Of a stretch of DNA of 64,000 bases, positions 24,179 to 32,363 are shown piece by piece. The position numbers were made by a program, and so were the translations under genes. The DNA comes from Chthonomonadales bacterium (GTDB taxonomy: Bacteria > Armatimonadota > Chthonomonadetes > Chthonomonadales > CAJBBX01), in contig JADLGO010000049.1 of the NCBI GenBank assembly GCA_020849275.1, positions 45,386 through 109,385 of the forward strand, given 5' to 3'. A model generated the notes under the pieces. That model was not told the DNA's origin. It ran no database searches and was given only the letters and a program-made list of their open reading frames with translations. How positions within the stretch are numbered: position 1 is the stretch's first letter; each line of letters starts with the position of its first letter.

Positions 24179-25555
24179 ATGTACAGGATGGTCCGAACGC
24201 TCGCCCTGGCGCTGCCCGCGCTGCTGGCCGTGTGCGCGCCGGCGCGCGCGCATTTCCTCTGGGCCGTCGTCGAGCCCGACGGCGGCTCCGCTCGCGCGCT
24301 CCTGCGCTTCTCCGAGACGCCGGCCGAGCCCACGAGCCCGGCGCTGTTGGCCCGGGTGCGGCCGGAGCGCGCATGGGCTGCGGGCCGTGGGCCGCTGCAA
24401 CTCGCGCCGCGCGAGGGCGCCCTGGCCTGCGCGATGCCCGCCGGCGCCCGCGTGCTGGCGGCGTGGCAGAGCTGGGGCGTGACCGACCGCGCGGCGCAGG
24501 GGCGCGGCGTGTTCCTGCTGCGCTACCACGCCAAGGGCGCCGCCACGATCGATGATGCGGGCGCGGACGCCGGGCTGAGGGTGGAGGTGTACGCCCGCGA
24601 GGTGGCCGGACGCTGCGAGGTCACCGTACGCGACCGGGGGCAGGCCGGGGGCGCGGCCGCCCCAGCCGCGGGCGCCGAGATCCAGGTGAGCGCGCCCGGC
24701 GGCGGACAGGCCATCGCGCTGACCGCCGACGCCAACGGGTGCGCAAGCTTCGCGCCCGGCTCCCCGGGGCTATGCGGAATCCGCGCCCTCGTGCGGCGAA
24801 ACGTCGAGGGTACCCACGGCGGCAAGCCGTACGCGCTGGTGCGCGACTACAGCACGCTCACGTTTCGCATCGGCGCCAGCGCGAGGCGCGCCGACCCGGC
24901 GGCGTGGGACCTCCTGCGCTCGGCGCACGCAAACCGCTACGTGCTGCCGACCGGGTTCGCCGGCCTCTCCGCCGACGTCACGTTGCGTGATGCCTCGGGC
25001 TCGCACGCGGGCACGCTCGAGTACACGAAGGCCGGCAACGTGAGGCTCACCATGGACGGCGTCGCCCCCGAGGAGCTCGACTGGGTGCGCTCCCAGCTCA
25101 GCAATCAGCTCGGTCATCGGCGCGGCGGCGACTTCGCCGTCGGCGACGGCCGGTATCCCATCACGTTCGGGCCGGACGAGGGCGCGGCGCTCCTCGGCCG
25201 CGCCGTGGAGCTCAACGATGGCCTGCGCTCCACCTATCGCGTCCGCGACCGCGTGGTGACCGAGGTGACGCGGACGACCGGCGACACCCGGTTCACCATC
25301 ACGGTGCTGGAGACGCGGCGGCTGCCCGACGGGCGCTACCTGCCGCGCCATTTCGTGGTGACGTACTTCGACGCCGGATCCGGCGCCCTCAAGCGCGTGG
25401 AGACCTATCGCGACGAGTTCGGACCGCTTCTTGGGGTCTGGGTCCCGCTGTCGCGCCGCGTGACGGTCGCGGAAGACGGCCGCGTCTCGGCGCGCGAGAT
25501 CCGCCTATCGAGGGCGCGCCTGGCGACGCCGACGCGCGCTTCCGCCGGGCCGTAG
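24179..25555 (+). CDS. secreted DUF3386/DUF4198-like protein
   Basis: 458 residues from the ATG at 24179, ten bases after GAAGGAGG; the ATG at 24170 is too close to that site. A signal peptide (LALALPALLAVCAPARA) is followed by HFLWAV, the start typical of DUF4198-type periplasmic proteins, in which the N-terminal His can bind metal. Residues about 25-230 look like two beta-sandwich segments (GAEIQVSAPGGGQAIALTAD). The second half, beginning near LLRSAHANRYVLPTGFAGL and with LEYTKAGNVRLTM, resembles DUF3386, a domain also seen in cyanobacteria and planctomycetes. No biochemical function is established for that domain. The gene ends just before a strong hairpin (25562-25599). Confidence 0.65.
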   Translation: MYRMVRTLALALPALLAVCAPARAHFLWAVVEPDGGSARALLRFSETPAEPTSPALLARVRPERAWAAGRGPLQLAPREGALACAMPAGARVLAAWQSWGVTDRAAQGRGVFLLRYHAKGAATIDDAGADAGLRVEVYAREVAGRCEVTVRDRGQAGGAAAPAAGAEIQVSAPGGGQAIALTADANGCASFAPGSPGLCGIRALVRRNVEGTHGGKPYALVRDYSTLTFRIGASARRADPAAWDLLRSAHANRYVLPTGFAGLSADVTLRDASGSHAGTLEYTKAGNVRLTMDGVAPEELDWVRSQLSNQLGHRRGGDFAVGDGRYPITFGPDEGAALLGRAVELNDGLRSTYRVRDRVVTEVTRTTGDTRFTITVLETRRLPDGRYLPRHFVVTYFDAGSGALKRVETYRDEFGPLLGVWVPLSRRVTVAEDGRVSAREIRLSRARLATPTRASAGP

Positions 25556-25561
25556 AGCCCC

Positions 25562-25599
25562 CGCGGGGGAGCGCGCCGTCGTCGGCGCGCTCCCCCGCG
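25562..25599 (+). terminator. terminator-like hairpin after the DUF3386-like gene
   Basis: A perfect 16-base stem (25562-25577 with 25584-25599, arm CGCGGGGGAGCGCGCC) encloses a 6-base loop, starting seven bases after the stop codon at 25555. No T-run follows, as is common for high-GC genomes, so intrinsic termination is likely but not certain. Confidence 0.6.
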
Positions 25600-25709
25600 C
25601 CCGGGCCACGCAGACGTGGCGGCGCGGCAAGGAATCGGGGCCCGACGCGGCGAACCGCTTCGGTGCGCGCGCGCCGGCCGCCCGTCGGGCCGCGTGCGCA
25701 GGAAGGCTC

Positions 25710-26567
25710 ATGCGCAATCGCGGCGTCCTTCTCGTCTCCTGCGCCGACCGGCCCGGAATCGTCGCGTCCGTGGCCCGGTTCCTCTTTGAGCGCGGCGGCA
25801 ACATTGTCCACTCCGACCAGCACACGACCGACCCCTCCGGCGGGCGCTTCTTCCTGCGCGTCGAGTTCGACATGCCCGGCCTGGCCGCGCGGGCCACCGC
25901 GCTCGAAGCGCAGTTCGACGAGAGGATCGGCGGCCCCCGCGACATGGAGTGGCGCCTGTCGCTGCCCGCGCGCCGCAAGCGGCTGGCCGTGTTCGTGTCG
26001 CGCGAGGACCACTGCCTCCAGGAGCTCCTCTGGCAGCAGCGCGCGGGCGACCTGCCGGCCGACATCGCGATGGTGGTGAGCAACCACGGCGCGCTCGCGC
26101 CGGTGGCCGCCCTCTGGGGGGTCCCGTTCCACCACGTTCCCATGGACGCGGACAGCCGGGTCGAGGCGGAGCTACGCGAGCAGGCTCTATTGAATGGGCG
26201 CGTCGACTGTATTGTGTTGGCACGATATATGCAGGTCCTGTCGCGGGAGTTCGTCGAGCGATGGGCACATCGCGCCATCAACATCCACCATTCGTTTCTT
26301 CCCGCCTTCCTCGGCGCCCGCCCGTATGCACAGGCGCACGCGCGCGGCGTCAAGCTGATCGGTGCGACGGCCCACTACGTGACGGCGGACCTGGACGCCG
26401 GGCCGATCATCGAGCAGGACGTGCAGCGCGTCGACCATCGCCACGATGTCGGCGCGCTCAAGCGCATCGGCCGCCAGGTCGAGCGCGCCGTCCTGGCGCG
26501 GGCTGTCCGCTGGCACGTCGAGGATCGCGTGCTGGTGCATGAGAACAAGACCGTCGTCTTCGCCTGA
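25710..26567 (+). CDS. purU: formyltetrahydrofolate deformylase
   Basis: 285 residues, the normal PurU length, with a GGAAGG ribosome binding site. The N-terminal ACT domain (VSCADRPGIVASVARFLFE, then GGNIVHSDQHT) is followed by a formyltransferase fold. Its active-site segments are present: NIHHSFLPAFLGARPY (catalytic His), RGVKLIGATAHYV and TADLDAGPIIEQDV (catalytic Asp). The enzyme hydrolyses 10-formyl-tetrahydrofolate to formate and tetrahydrofolate in the cytoplasm, balancing one-carbon pools and supplying formate to PurT. ACT-domain regulation by glycine or methionine is known for E. coli PurU. It is followed after 49 bases by the GHMP kinase, possibly in one transcript. Confidence 0.95.
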   Translation: MRNRGVLLVSCADRPGIVASVARFLFERGGNIVHSDQHTTDPSGGRFFLRVEFDMPGLAARATALEAQFDERIGGPRDMEWRLSLPARRKRLAVFVSREDHCLQELLWQQRAGDLPADIAMVVSNHGALAPVAALWGVPFHHVPMDADSRVEAELREQALLNGRVDCIVLARYMQVLSREFVERWAHRAINIHHSFLPAFLGARPYAQAHARGVKLIGATAHYVTADLDAGPIIEQDVQRVDHRHDVGALKRIGRQVERAVLARAVRWHVEDRVLVHENKTVVFA

Positions 26568-26616
26568 TCCCGGGCGCCGCCGCGCCGGCCGCCCGGTCGC
26601 ACAAGGAGTCCCCCCG

Positions 26617-28254
26617 ATGCTGCAAGAGGCCACCGCTTCGTCGCGCGCCGCCGAGTCGCCGGCCGTCGTTCGGCCCGTGTGCGAGTGGCTCGCCGCGCTT
26701 ACGACGGCCGCCCCGCTCCTGCGCGTGTACGGGGGCGACGGCGAGGCGGCCGGGCGCGCGTGCGCCCGCATACGACGGCTGCTTGCCTTGCACCGCGAGC
26801 GGTTCGGCGATGAGATGGTCTGCATCGCTCGGGCGCCGGGCCGCGTCAACGTCATGGGGCGGCACGTCGACCACCAGGGCGGCCACTGCGTGAGCATGGC
26901 CATCGGTCGGGATGTGTGCGTGGTGGCCGGTGCGCGGGCCGACCGGCGGGTCAGCCTGCGCAACGAGGCGCCGGCGCAGTTCCCCGACCGCGACTTCCAG
27001 GTCGACGAGGTGATGCGCGGCTGCACGCCAGGGGACTGGCGCGGCTGGGTGGACGGCGCCGACGTGCGCGAGCGGGCGCGCGCCGCCGCGGGCGACTGGT
27101 CGCAGTATGCACGGGCCATCTTCGCGCGGCTGCAAGCGCGGCATATCGACCGCCCGCTGCGGGGCCTCAACGCCACCGTCGGCGGCGACGTTCCCGTGGC
27201 GGCGGGCCTCAGCTCCTCCTCCGCCATCGTGGTGGCGATGGGCGAGGCGATCGCCGCGCTCAACGGGATGCGGATCGACGCCGGCGAGTTCGTGGTGTCG
27301 TGCGGTGAGGCGGAATGGTACGTCGGGACGCGCGGGGGGGCCGGCGACCACGCGGCCATGAAGCTGGCGCGCGCCGGCCGGTTGGTGCAGTGTGGGTTCC
27401 TCCCGTTTCACGTGGCGGGCACGGCGCCGTTCCCGGAGGACTGCTTGCTCCTGGTGTGCGATTCGCACCAGAAGGCGCGCAAGACGGCGGGCGCGCGCGA
27501 CGTCTTCAACCATCGCGTCGCGTGCTATCACATCGGGCGGGAGATGCTCAGGCAGGCGTACCCCGAGCTGGCGCCGGCCATTCGGCACCTGCGCGACGTT
27601 TGGCCGGCGACGCTGGGCGTCGCGCCGGCCGCGGTCGCGGAGATGGTGCGCCGCCTCCCCGCGACGATGTGCCGTGAGGAGGTGGTGGAGAGCGTGTCGG
27701 CGGAAGTGGCCGCCACGCACCTGGCGTCGCACCGCGCCGACGTCGGCGACTACCCTGTGCGCGGAGTTGTGCTCTTCGGACTGGCGGAGTGCGCGCGGAG
27801 CCGGGCGTGTGTCCCCCTCCTCGAGGAGGGTCGCTCGGCGGAGTTCGGCAACTGGATGCGGCGCTCGCACGATGGCGACCGCGTGTCGGCTTGGGACGCC
27901 CTCGCCGGGTGCCGCCCGTTCTCTGCCGACTGCGGCGACGAGGCCATGGCCGACTGGGCAAGCGCCGCTCGGCGCGAGGATCCGCGCGCGCACATCGCGC
28001 TCCAGGCCGGCGCCTATGCGTGCAGCACGCCCGAGATCGATCGATTGGTGGACGTGGCGACCTCGGTGGAGGGCGTGCTCGGAGCACAGATAGCCGGCGC
28101 GGGGCTTGGCGGCTGCGTGATGGCGCTCGTGCGCGCGGAGGCCCGTGCCGCGCTCGAAACGGCGCTCGCGGAGCGCTGGTACCTGCCACGGGGCCTGGAG
28201 CCCGCGGTGCTCGCATGCCGGCCGGTGGCGGGCAGCGGCGTGCTGGCGCTCTAG
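26617..28254 (+). CDS. galactokinase-family GHMP sugar kinase with altered sugar-binding signature
   Basis: 545 residues from the ATG at 26617, eight bases after AAGGAG. The three GHMP motifs are present. The galactokinase signature is at about residues 75-89 (GRVNVMGRHVDHQGG). The ATP loop AAGLSSSSA is at 195-203. The C-terminal GAGLGGC is near 510. The likely catalytic Asp is D244 in GGAGDHAAM. In galactokinases the signature reads GxGEHTDY; here the Glu is Arg (R82) and the Tyr is His (H86), changes in direct sugar-contact positions. The chain is also much longer than GalK (about 390), with extra helical sequence in the C-terminal half. It therefore phosphorylates C1 of some sugar, but probably not plain galactose; a uronic acid or an amino sugar are candidates (inference). 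Confidence 0.75.
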   Translation: MLQEATASSRAAESPAVVRPVCEWLAALTTAAPLLRVYGGDGEAAGRACARIRRLLALHRERFGDEMVCIARAPGRVNVMGRHVDHQGGHCVSMAIGRDVCVVAGARADRRVSLRNEAPAQFPDRDFQVDEVMRGCTPGDWRGWVDGADVRERARAAAGDWSQYARAIFARLQARHIDRPLRGLNATVGGDVPVAAGLSSSSAIVVAMGEAIAALNGMRIDAGEFVVSCGEAEWYVGTRGGAGDHAAMKLARAGRLVQCGFLPFHVAGTAPFPEDCLLLVCDSHQKARKTAGARDVFNHRVACYHIGREMLRQAYPELAPAIRHLRDVWPATLGVAPAAVAEMVRRLPATMCREEVVESVSAEVAATHLASHRADVGDYPVRGVVLFGLAECARSRACVPLLEEGRSAEFGNWMRRSHDGDRVSAWDALAGCRPFSADCGDEAMADWASAARREDPRAHIALQAGAYACSTPEIDRLVDVATSVEGVLGAQIAGAGLGGCVMALVRAEARAALETALAERWYLPRGLEPAVLACRPVAGSGVLAL

Positions 28255-28272
28255 GGTGTCGCGCGGCCGGCG

Positions 28273-28794
28273 TCAGCCCGAGGCCGCTCCCGCTCGGCCG
28301 CGGTGCCCGTTGCCCGCGGCGTGGCCATGCGGGTGCTCGTGGACGGCTTCGCGCGCGTGCTCCTCGCGCGCCTGCCTCCGCCTCCAGCGGACGAAGCGGG
28401 CGGCGATCCCCAGGGCCACGCCGATCAGGCCGATGCGCGCGCCGGGCGACCTGAGCGCCCCGGTCGCCACCTGGAGCAGGTTCGTCGGGTTGGAGAGCGT
28501 CTGCACGGCGTCCTCGACGTTGCCTACGATCCGGCGCGCGCTCTGCACGCCGCCCGCCACCTTCCTCGTGGTCTCCTGCACGTTCACCACCACCGGCTGC
28601 GCCGCCTGAACGATCGGCGTCACCTTCTCCTTCAGGATCGTGTCCGCGGTCCTCAGCGTCCGCTGGACCTGCTCGCCCAGTACCGAGATCCTGCGTACGG
28701 CGATCCACCCGCCGACGATGATGCCGGTGATCAGGATCAGATTGAGGACGAACAGGCCGAGCAGCGACCAAGCCATCATGTAATCGGTGTACAT
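28273..28794 (-). CDS. membrane-anchored coiled protein, function unknown
   Basis: 173 residues from the ATG at 28794, with GAGAGGAAG six bases upstream. A membrane helix near the N-terminus (LLGLFVLNLILITGIIVGGW) is followed by a long amphipathic helical stretch (residues about 38-110: RTLRTADTILKEKVTPIVQ). A second hydrophobic segment (IGLIGVALGIAARFVRW) and a His/Arg-rich tail (HEHPHGHAAGNGHRG) complete it. The layout resembles DUF948-type stress or cell-envelope proteins, but I do not recognise a specific family. A YtxH-like protein lies next upstream on the same strand, which suggests a small envelope-stress group. The 212 bases between the two show no gene. Confidence 0.65.
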   Translation of the reverse strand: MYTDYMMAWSLLGLFVLNLILITGIIVGGWIAVRRISVLGEQVQRTLRTADTILKEKVTPIVQAAQPVVVNVQETTRKVAGGVQSARRIVGNVEDAVQTLSNPTNLLQVATGALRSPGARIGLIGVALGIAARFVRWRRRQAREEHAREAVHEHPHGHAAGNGHRGRAGAASG

Positions 28795-29006
28795 CAGCTT
28801 CCTCTCTGGACCGCGCCCTCGGAGCTAGCAGGCCAGCGCTCCGTGTTCCATGCGCCCCAGATCGCCCGGGCGGCGCGCCGCGCACGGGCGCGCGGCGGCC
28901 TCCTCGTCCCCCCCACGCCGCCAGGGATCCGCGGGCATGGCTCGCTCGCCCCACGGCCCTGGCCGCCGGGCCGCATGCCGCGACGACGAGCGCTCGGGCC
29001 TACGGA

Positions 29007-29342
29007 TCAGGCGGCCGGCGAGCCGGATGGAGGCATCGACCTGGCGGTGGCGTCCATCGACTTCGCGGCGGAGTCCAGTGCGTGGGCGCCGTGCTCCATG
29101 CTCTCGCGGGCCGTCGTGACGATGCGCTCCTTGATCTCCCCAGCCTTCTGGGCGACCTGGCCAGACATCCCACCGATTCGGCCCTTCATCTCGTTGGTCT
29201 TGTCCGCGATCTGGGCGCGCGTGTCGACGCCAGACTGGGGTGCGTAGAGGGTCGCCGCGGCGGCCCCGACCGCCAGGCCGGCAAGGAAGGTCAGCAGCAG
29301 GCCCCCAAAGGCGCTCTGGCCGTCCATGTTCTTGTGATCCAT
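29007..29342 (-). CDS. YtxH-like membrane protein
   Basis: 111 residues. After a short start (MDHKNMDGQSAFG) there is one Gly/Ala-rich membrane helix (LLLTFLAGLAVGAAAATLYAP). The sequence LYAPQSGVDTRAQI matches the YtxH pattern (a membrane segment followed by hAPxxGxxxR). A long helix with Gly/Lys repeats follows (DKTNEMKGRIGGMSGQVAQ). YtxH-type proteins are stress-induced in Bacillus; their biochemical role is not known. The start at 29342 is chosen because the hydrophobic segment then falls at the expected distance; a weak AAAGGTGG site precedes it. It belongs with the neighbouring small envelope proteins. Confidence 0.7.
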   Translation of the reverse strand: MDHKNMDGQSAFGGLLLTFLAGLAVGAAAATLYAPQSGVDTRAQIADKTNEMKGRIGGMSGQVAQKAGEIKERIVTTARESMEHGAHALDSAAKSMDATARSMPPSGSPAA

Positions 29343-29747
29343 ATCGTTGCCACCTTTCCGCGGGGTGTCGTGCTTCGCATCGAGTTCCGAGCCAGCGGCC
29401 GCCAGGCGGCGCTCCGGGCGCCACACGGCGGCCCCGGCCAAGCACGGCGCCAGGCGCCCGCCCCGGTTGGCCGCGCCGCGCTACCACAAGACGAGCCGGG
29501 CCGGGGCCGGGTTCCGACGCGAAGGCACGGCGGGCGACGCACCCGACCCGGAACACGCATCGGCGAGGCTCCGTCTTTGTTGTGGCCGCCCTGGCCGCTC
29601 CGCGCAATTTGCTGTGGCCGCCCTGAACGCTCCGCGCAAGGAGAGCGCGCACGCTGGCGTACATGCCGAGAGGCCGGGTGGAGGGCGTCACGGCCGGCGG
29701 GAACGCCCGCTCGTCGCCCGCACACCTCTGCCTGGAGGCATTCGAAC
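29343..29747. other. intergenic region between divergent genes (no gene seen)
   Basis: The 405 bases between the YtxH-like gene (minus) and the SRPBCC gene (plus) contain no reading frame I can support. The only structured element is a tandem direct repeat at 29581-29639. Promoters for the two flanking genes should lie here but no clear -35/-10 pair stands out. Confidence 0.5.
29581..29639. repeat. two-copy direct repeat, 27 bases
   Basis: Copy 1 at 29581-29607 and copy 2 at 29613-29639 share TGTGGCCGCCCTG, then two variable bases, then CGCTCCGCGCAA. The period is 32 bases and there are two mismatches. The copies lie about 110-165 bases before the SRPBCC gene and could be a duplicated regulator site or a simple slippage duplication. 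Confidence 0.7.
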
Positions 29748-30485
29748 ATGGAAGCACACGCCGCCCGGCGGCGCGCACCGCGCTCCGTTCACGTGGAAGA
29801 CGAACGCCGCAACGTGGGGGTACCCGAGCGCTGGGTATCCATGATCGCGGGCGGAGCGCTGTTGGCGCTCGGGCTCGCGCGCCGCTCACCGCTCGGTGCC
29901 GCCGCGGCGGCGGCGGGCGGCCTCTTGCTCCACCGCGGCGCAACGGGTCACTGCCGCCTCTACGGCGCCCTTGGCATCGACACGACCGAGAGGCCGGAGC
30001 ACGTGTCGGTTCGCCATGGCATCCGGGTCGAGCACGCCGTCACCATCGACCGGCCACGAGCGGAGTTGTTCCGGTTCTGGCGCCAGCTCGAGAACCTGCC
30101 GCGGTTCATGCGGCACCTGGAGCGCGTGACCATGCTGGAAGACGGCCGCTCTCACTGGGTCGCCCGCGCGCCAGCCGGCATGACGGCCGAATGGGACGCC
30201 GTCATCATCAATGAGGTTCCGGACGAGATGATCGCCTGGCGCTCGCTCGCGGGCTCCGAGGTTGACCACGCGGGCTCGGTCCACTTCGAGGACGCGCCGG
30301 CGGGGCGCGGCGCCGTGGTGCGAGTCGTGATGCAGTTCGCGGTTCCCGGGGGCCGGTTGGGGCAGGGCATTGCCCGCGTGATGGGCGAGGAGCCGGACCA
30401 GCAGATACGCGATGACCTGGACCGGTTGAAGCGGACGATGGAGGCCGGCCAGGTACCAGCCGTCGGCGATCGGTCGCGCGGGTGA
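29748..30485 (+). CDS. membrane-anchored SRPBCC (polyketide cyclase/dehydrase-like) protein with DUF2892-type N-terminus
   Basis: 245 residues from the ATG at 29748, nine bases after GGAGG. The first 80 residues hold a hydrophobic pair (WVSMIAGGALLALGLARRSP and LGAAAAAAGGLLLHRGATGH), the DUF2892 pattern (RWxSxxxGGxLLxxGL..). From about residue 95 the sequence follows the SRPBCC/cyclase fold: VEHAVTIDRPRAELFRFWR, ENLPRFMRHLERV and IAWRSLAGSEVDHAGSVHFE. This combination is common in small proteins of desiccation- or stress-tolerant bacteria; the ligand is probably a lipid or another hydrophobic molecule. Its stop overlaps a downstream open frame that I do not accept as a gene. Confidence 0.75.
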   Translation: MEAHAARRRAPRSVHVEDERRNVGVPERWVSMIAGGALLALGLARRSPLGAAAAAAGGLLLHRGATGHCRLYGALGIDTTERPEHVSVRHGIRVEHAVTIDRPRAELFRFWRQLENLPRFMRHLERVTMLEDGRSHWVARAPAGMTAEWDAVIINEVPDEMIAWRSLAGSEVDHAGSVHFEDAPAGRGAVVRVVMQFAVPGGRLGQGIARVMGEEPDQQIRDDLDRLKRTMEAGQVPAVGDRSRG

Positions 30486-30633
30486 AGAAGGAACCTCATG
30501 CCGGGCTCGAAGGAGCGCAGAAAGGGGGCGGCGCGTACAAGGGCGAGGGGATCCAGCGCGGCAAGGAGGCTAGCGACAAGAAACGCCAGAGGCCAGACAG
30601 ATCACCGCGCCAGGAGGTTCCACAGCCCGCGAG

Positions 30634-31218
30634 TCAGAGAAGCGAGTCGGCGTGGATGATCTCGAGCGCGGTGTGCTTGAGAGTCTGGCACCGATCGCGC
30701 GACGTTTTCTGGAGTCGCCGAAACGCGTCCGCCTCCGACAGCCGGGCCCGGTCCATCAGGATGCCCTTGGCCCTCTCCACCAGTTTGCGCGTCTCGAGTT
30801 GCTCCTTGAGATCCTGGTTCTCCTGCTGGATGCTCTGGAGCGCCTCGAAGCGCGTGAGCGCGGTGCGGACGGCCGGGATGAGCTGCTCGCTCACGATGGG
30901 CTTGACGATGTAGGCGCAGGCGCCCGCCTCGATGGCCTCTTCCACCAGCCGGTCGTCGCTGTAGGCCGTCAGGATGACGATGGGCATCGGGCGCTCCTGC
31001 ATGATCTGACGCGTCGCGTCGATCCCGTTGACGCCCGGCATGTTCACGTCCATCAGGATGAAGTCGGGCTCGAGCGTCCGTGCCATCTCGATGCCCGAGG
31101 CCCCCTCGGCGGCCTCACCCACGACTTCGTAGCCGGCGGTGGTGAGCGCGCGGCGTAGCAGGATGACCGTCAGGCCCTCATCCTCGCAAATCAGTGCGCG
31201 CAAGGCCCGTTCATTCAC
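30634..31218 (-). CDS. response regulator with ANTAR RNA-binding output domain
   Basis: 194 residues from the GTG at 31218, nine bases after GGGAGG. The receiver domain starts ALICEDEGLTVILLRRAL. Its phosphoacceptor is D57 in FILMDVNMPG, with the conserved Thr in ILTAYSDD and Lys in YIVKPI. A short coiled coil (LQSIQQENQDLKEQLETRK) leads to an ANTAR domain: LVERAKGILMDRARLSEADAFRRLQ. ANTAR proteins bind paired hexaloop RNA hairpins and prevent transcription termination, usually for nitrogen or ethanolamine use genes. A partner kinase is often a HisKA_2 type; the window has one at 49631-51883, but they are 18 kb apart. No ANTAR hairpin target was found close by. Confidence 0.85.
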   Translation of the reverse strand: MNERALRALICEDEGLTVILLRRALTTAGYEVVGEAAEGASGIEMARTLEPDFILMDVNMPGVNGIDATRQIMQERPMPIVILTAYSDDRLVEEAIEAGACAYIVKPIVSEQLIPAVRTALTRFEALQSIQQENQDLKEQLETRKLVERAKGILMDRARLSEADAFRRLQKTSRDRCQTLKHTALEIIHADSLL

Positions 31219-31405
31219 GGTCGGGGACCTCCCAGGGATGGCGGCGGCCCGCCCGGGGCGGGAACACATGGCGACCGGGCGGCTCGCTGGCGCCCCGGAG
31301 CAACGGGCGCCAGCACGGCCTCGCGGCATCGAAGGCGCGGCCGTACCCCTCCTTATATGCGCCCGTCCCGGCGAAAGTTCCAGCCTCGGCCGTGTCCGGG
31401 GCAGG

Positions 31406-32083
31406 TCATTGCGCAGGGCCGTCGGCAAGCTCGTCCAGAAAGCCGGCGGAGTCCGGGTCCCGTCGCTCCAACTCGCGGCCGCGGCGCACGTAGTAGGCAA
31501 AGGCCTCGGCGAAGCCCTCCGGCGCGCTCTCGCCGGCGTAGCGCGTCACTAGCCACCCCCGCGTGGCCTGGCGCCGCCAGATCCGCGCGTACTCGGCTCG
31601 CTGGCTGGCCGAGAGGACCTCGTCCCACACGAGGTGCCCGTACTCGTGCGCGAAGGCAAGACCCGCGTCCGGCGGGCTCAGGCTCTCGCGCAGAACGATC
31701 CGCGCGGGAGCGCTGCGGCGGCGGGGCTCGTAGTAGCCCTGGATGGAGAGAGCGCGGCCCGCGCCCGCGGAGGGCAGCCGGGCGTCGCGGGCCACGCGGC
31801 GCTCCATCTGGTCGTCGGTGACCTCTTCGACGACGACAGGCACGTCGCGGCGCAAGAGCCGCGGGAGGCGATGGTAGGTCTCGCGCCAGAGCGACTCCCG
31901 CGGCGCGCGGCCCACGAAACGCAGGTCGGCGGCAGTAGTGCCGGGGCACGTAAGCAGACCGAGGACGGCGAGCGGGAGCGCCAGGGCACTGCGTCGGGCG
32001 CATGATCTCGGGGCGTGTTGGCGGGCCAAGCTGAGCAATCCTTGTGCACACGGAAATGCGCGGGGAGCAGCGAACGCACCCAT
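31406..32083 (-). CDS. secreted zinc metallopeptidase-like protein (HEYGH)
   Basis: 225 residues if started at the ATG at 32083; the ribosome binding site is weak there and the true start may be somewhat further in. Basic residues and a hydrophobic stretch (ALALPLAVLGLLTCPG) form a signal peptide. The zincin motif HEYGH is at about residue 150 (AGLAFAHEYGHLVWDEVLS). A downstream Glu-rich helix (EGFAEAFAYYVRRGRELE) gives a gluzincin-like third ligand. The length fits small extracellular peptidases of the kind often grouped with anthrax-lethal-factor-like or DUF-type zincins. The substrate is unknown. It has its own promoter (32149-32177), and the protein ends with an acidic tail (LDELADGPAQ). 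Confidence 0.65.
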   Translation of the reverse strand: MGAFAAPRAFPCAQGLLSLARQHAPRSCARRSALALPLAVLGLLTCPGTTAADLRFVGRAPRESLWRETYHRLPRLLRRDVPVVVEEVTDDQMERRVARDARLPSAGAGRALSIQGYYEPRRRSAPARIVLRESLSPPDAGLAFAHEYGHLVWDEVLSASQRAEYARIWRRQATRGWLVTRYAGESAPEGFAEAFAYYVRRGRELERRDPDSAGFLDELADGPAQ

Positions 32084-32148
32084 CGCGGAATGCAGGAGGA
32101 GCCGCGCCGGAACCCGGATGCCGGCCGATCGGCGGTGACCGACAGCCC

Positions 32149-32177
32149 ATTATAGGGCACGCGACCGGCGTTGTCTA
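32149..32177 (-). promoter_or_regulatory. promoter of the secreted metallopeptidase gene
   Basis: On the minus strand TAGACA (complement of 32172-32177) and TATAAT (complement of 32149-32154) are separated by 17 bases: five of six and six of six matches to the consensus. Transcription would begin near 32142, giving a leader of about 60 bases. Confidence 0.6.
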
Positions 32178-32363
32178 TGGCGATAGCCTCTGCTGTGGCC
32201 GCCATCGGGAACCGGGTCGGCGCCATCGGCGTCTTTAGCCGCGTTACATCAGTCTGCCATCGATGGTCGCCGAGCCGGGCGAGGCGCGGCGGGCGGGCGG
32301 CTGAACCGTGACTGAGCACCAGGCCCGGGCCGGAATGACGGCCGGACCAGGAAGAGGGATGTC

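Noticed and set aside
30482..30913. Plus-strand frame overlapping the SRPBCC gene stop (GTGA), with a Lys/Gly-rich start (KGGGAYKGEGIQRGKEASD)
   Set aside because: The second half is antisense to the ANTAR regulator and looks like shadow sequence. A short KGG-like protein ending before about 30630 is conceivable but has no stop there.
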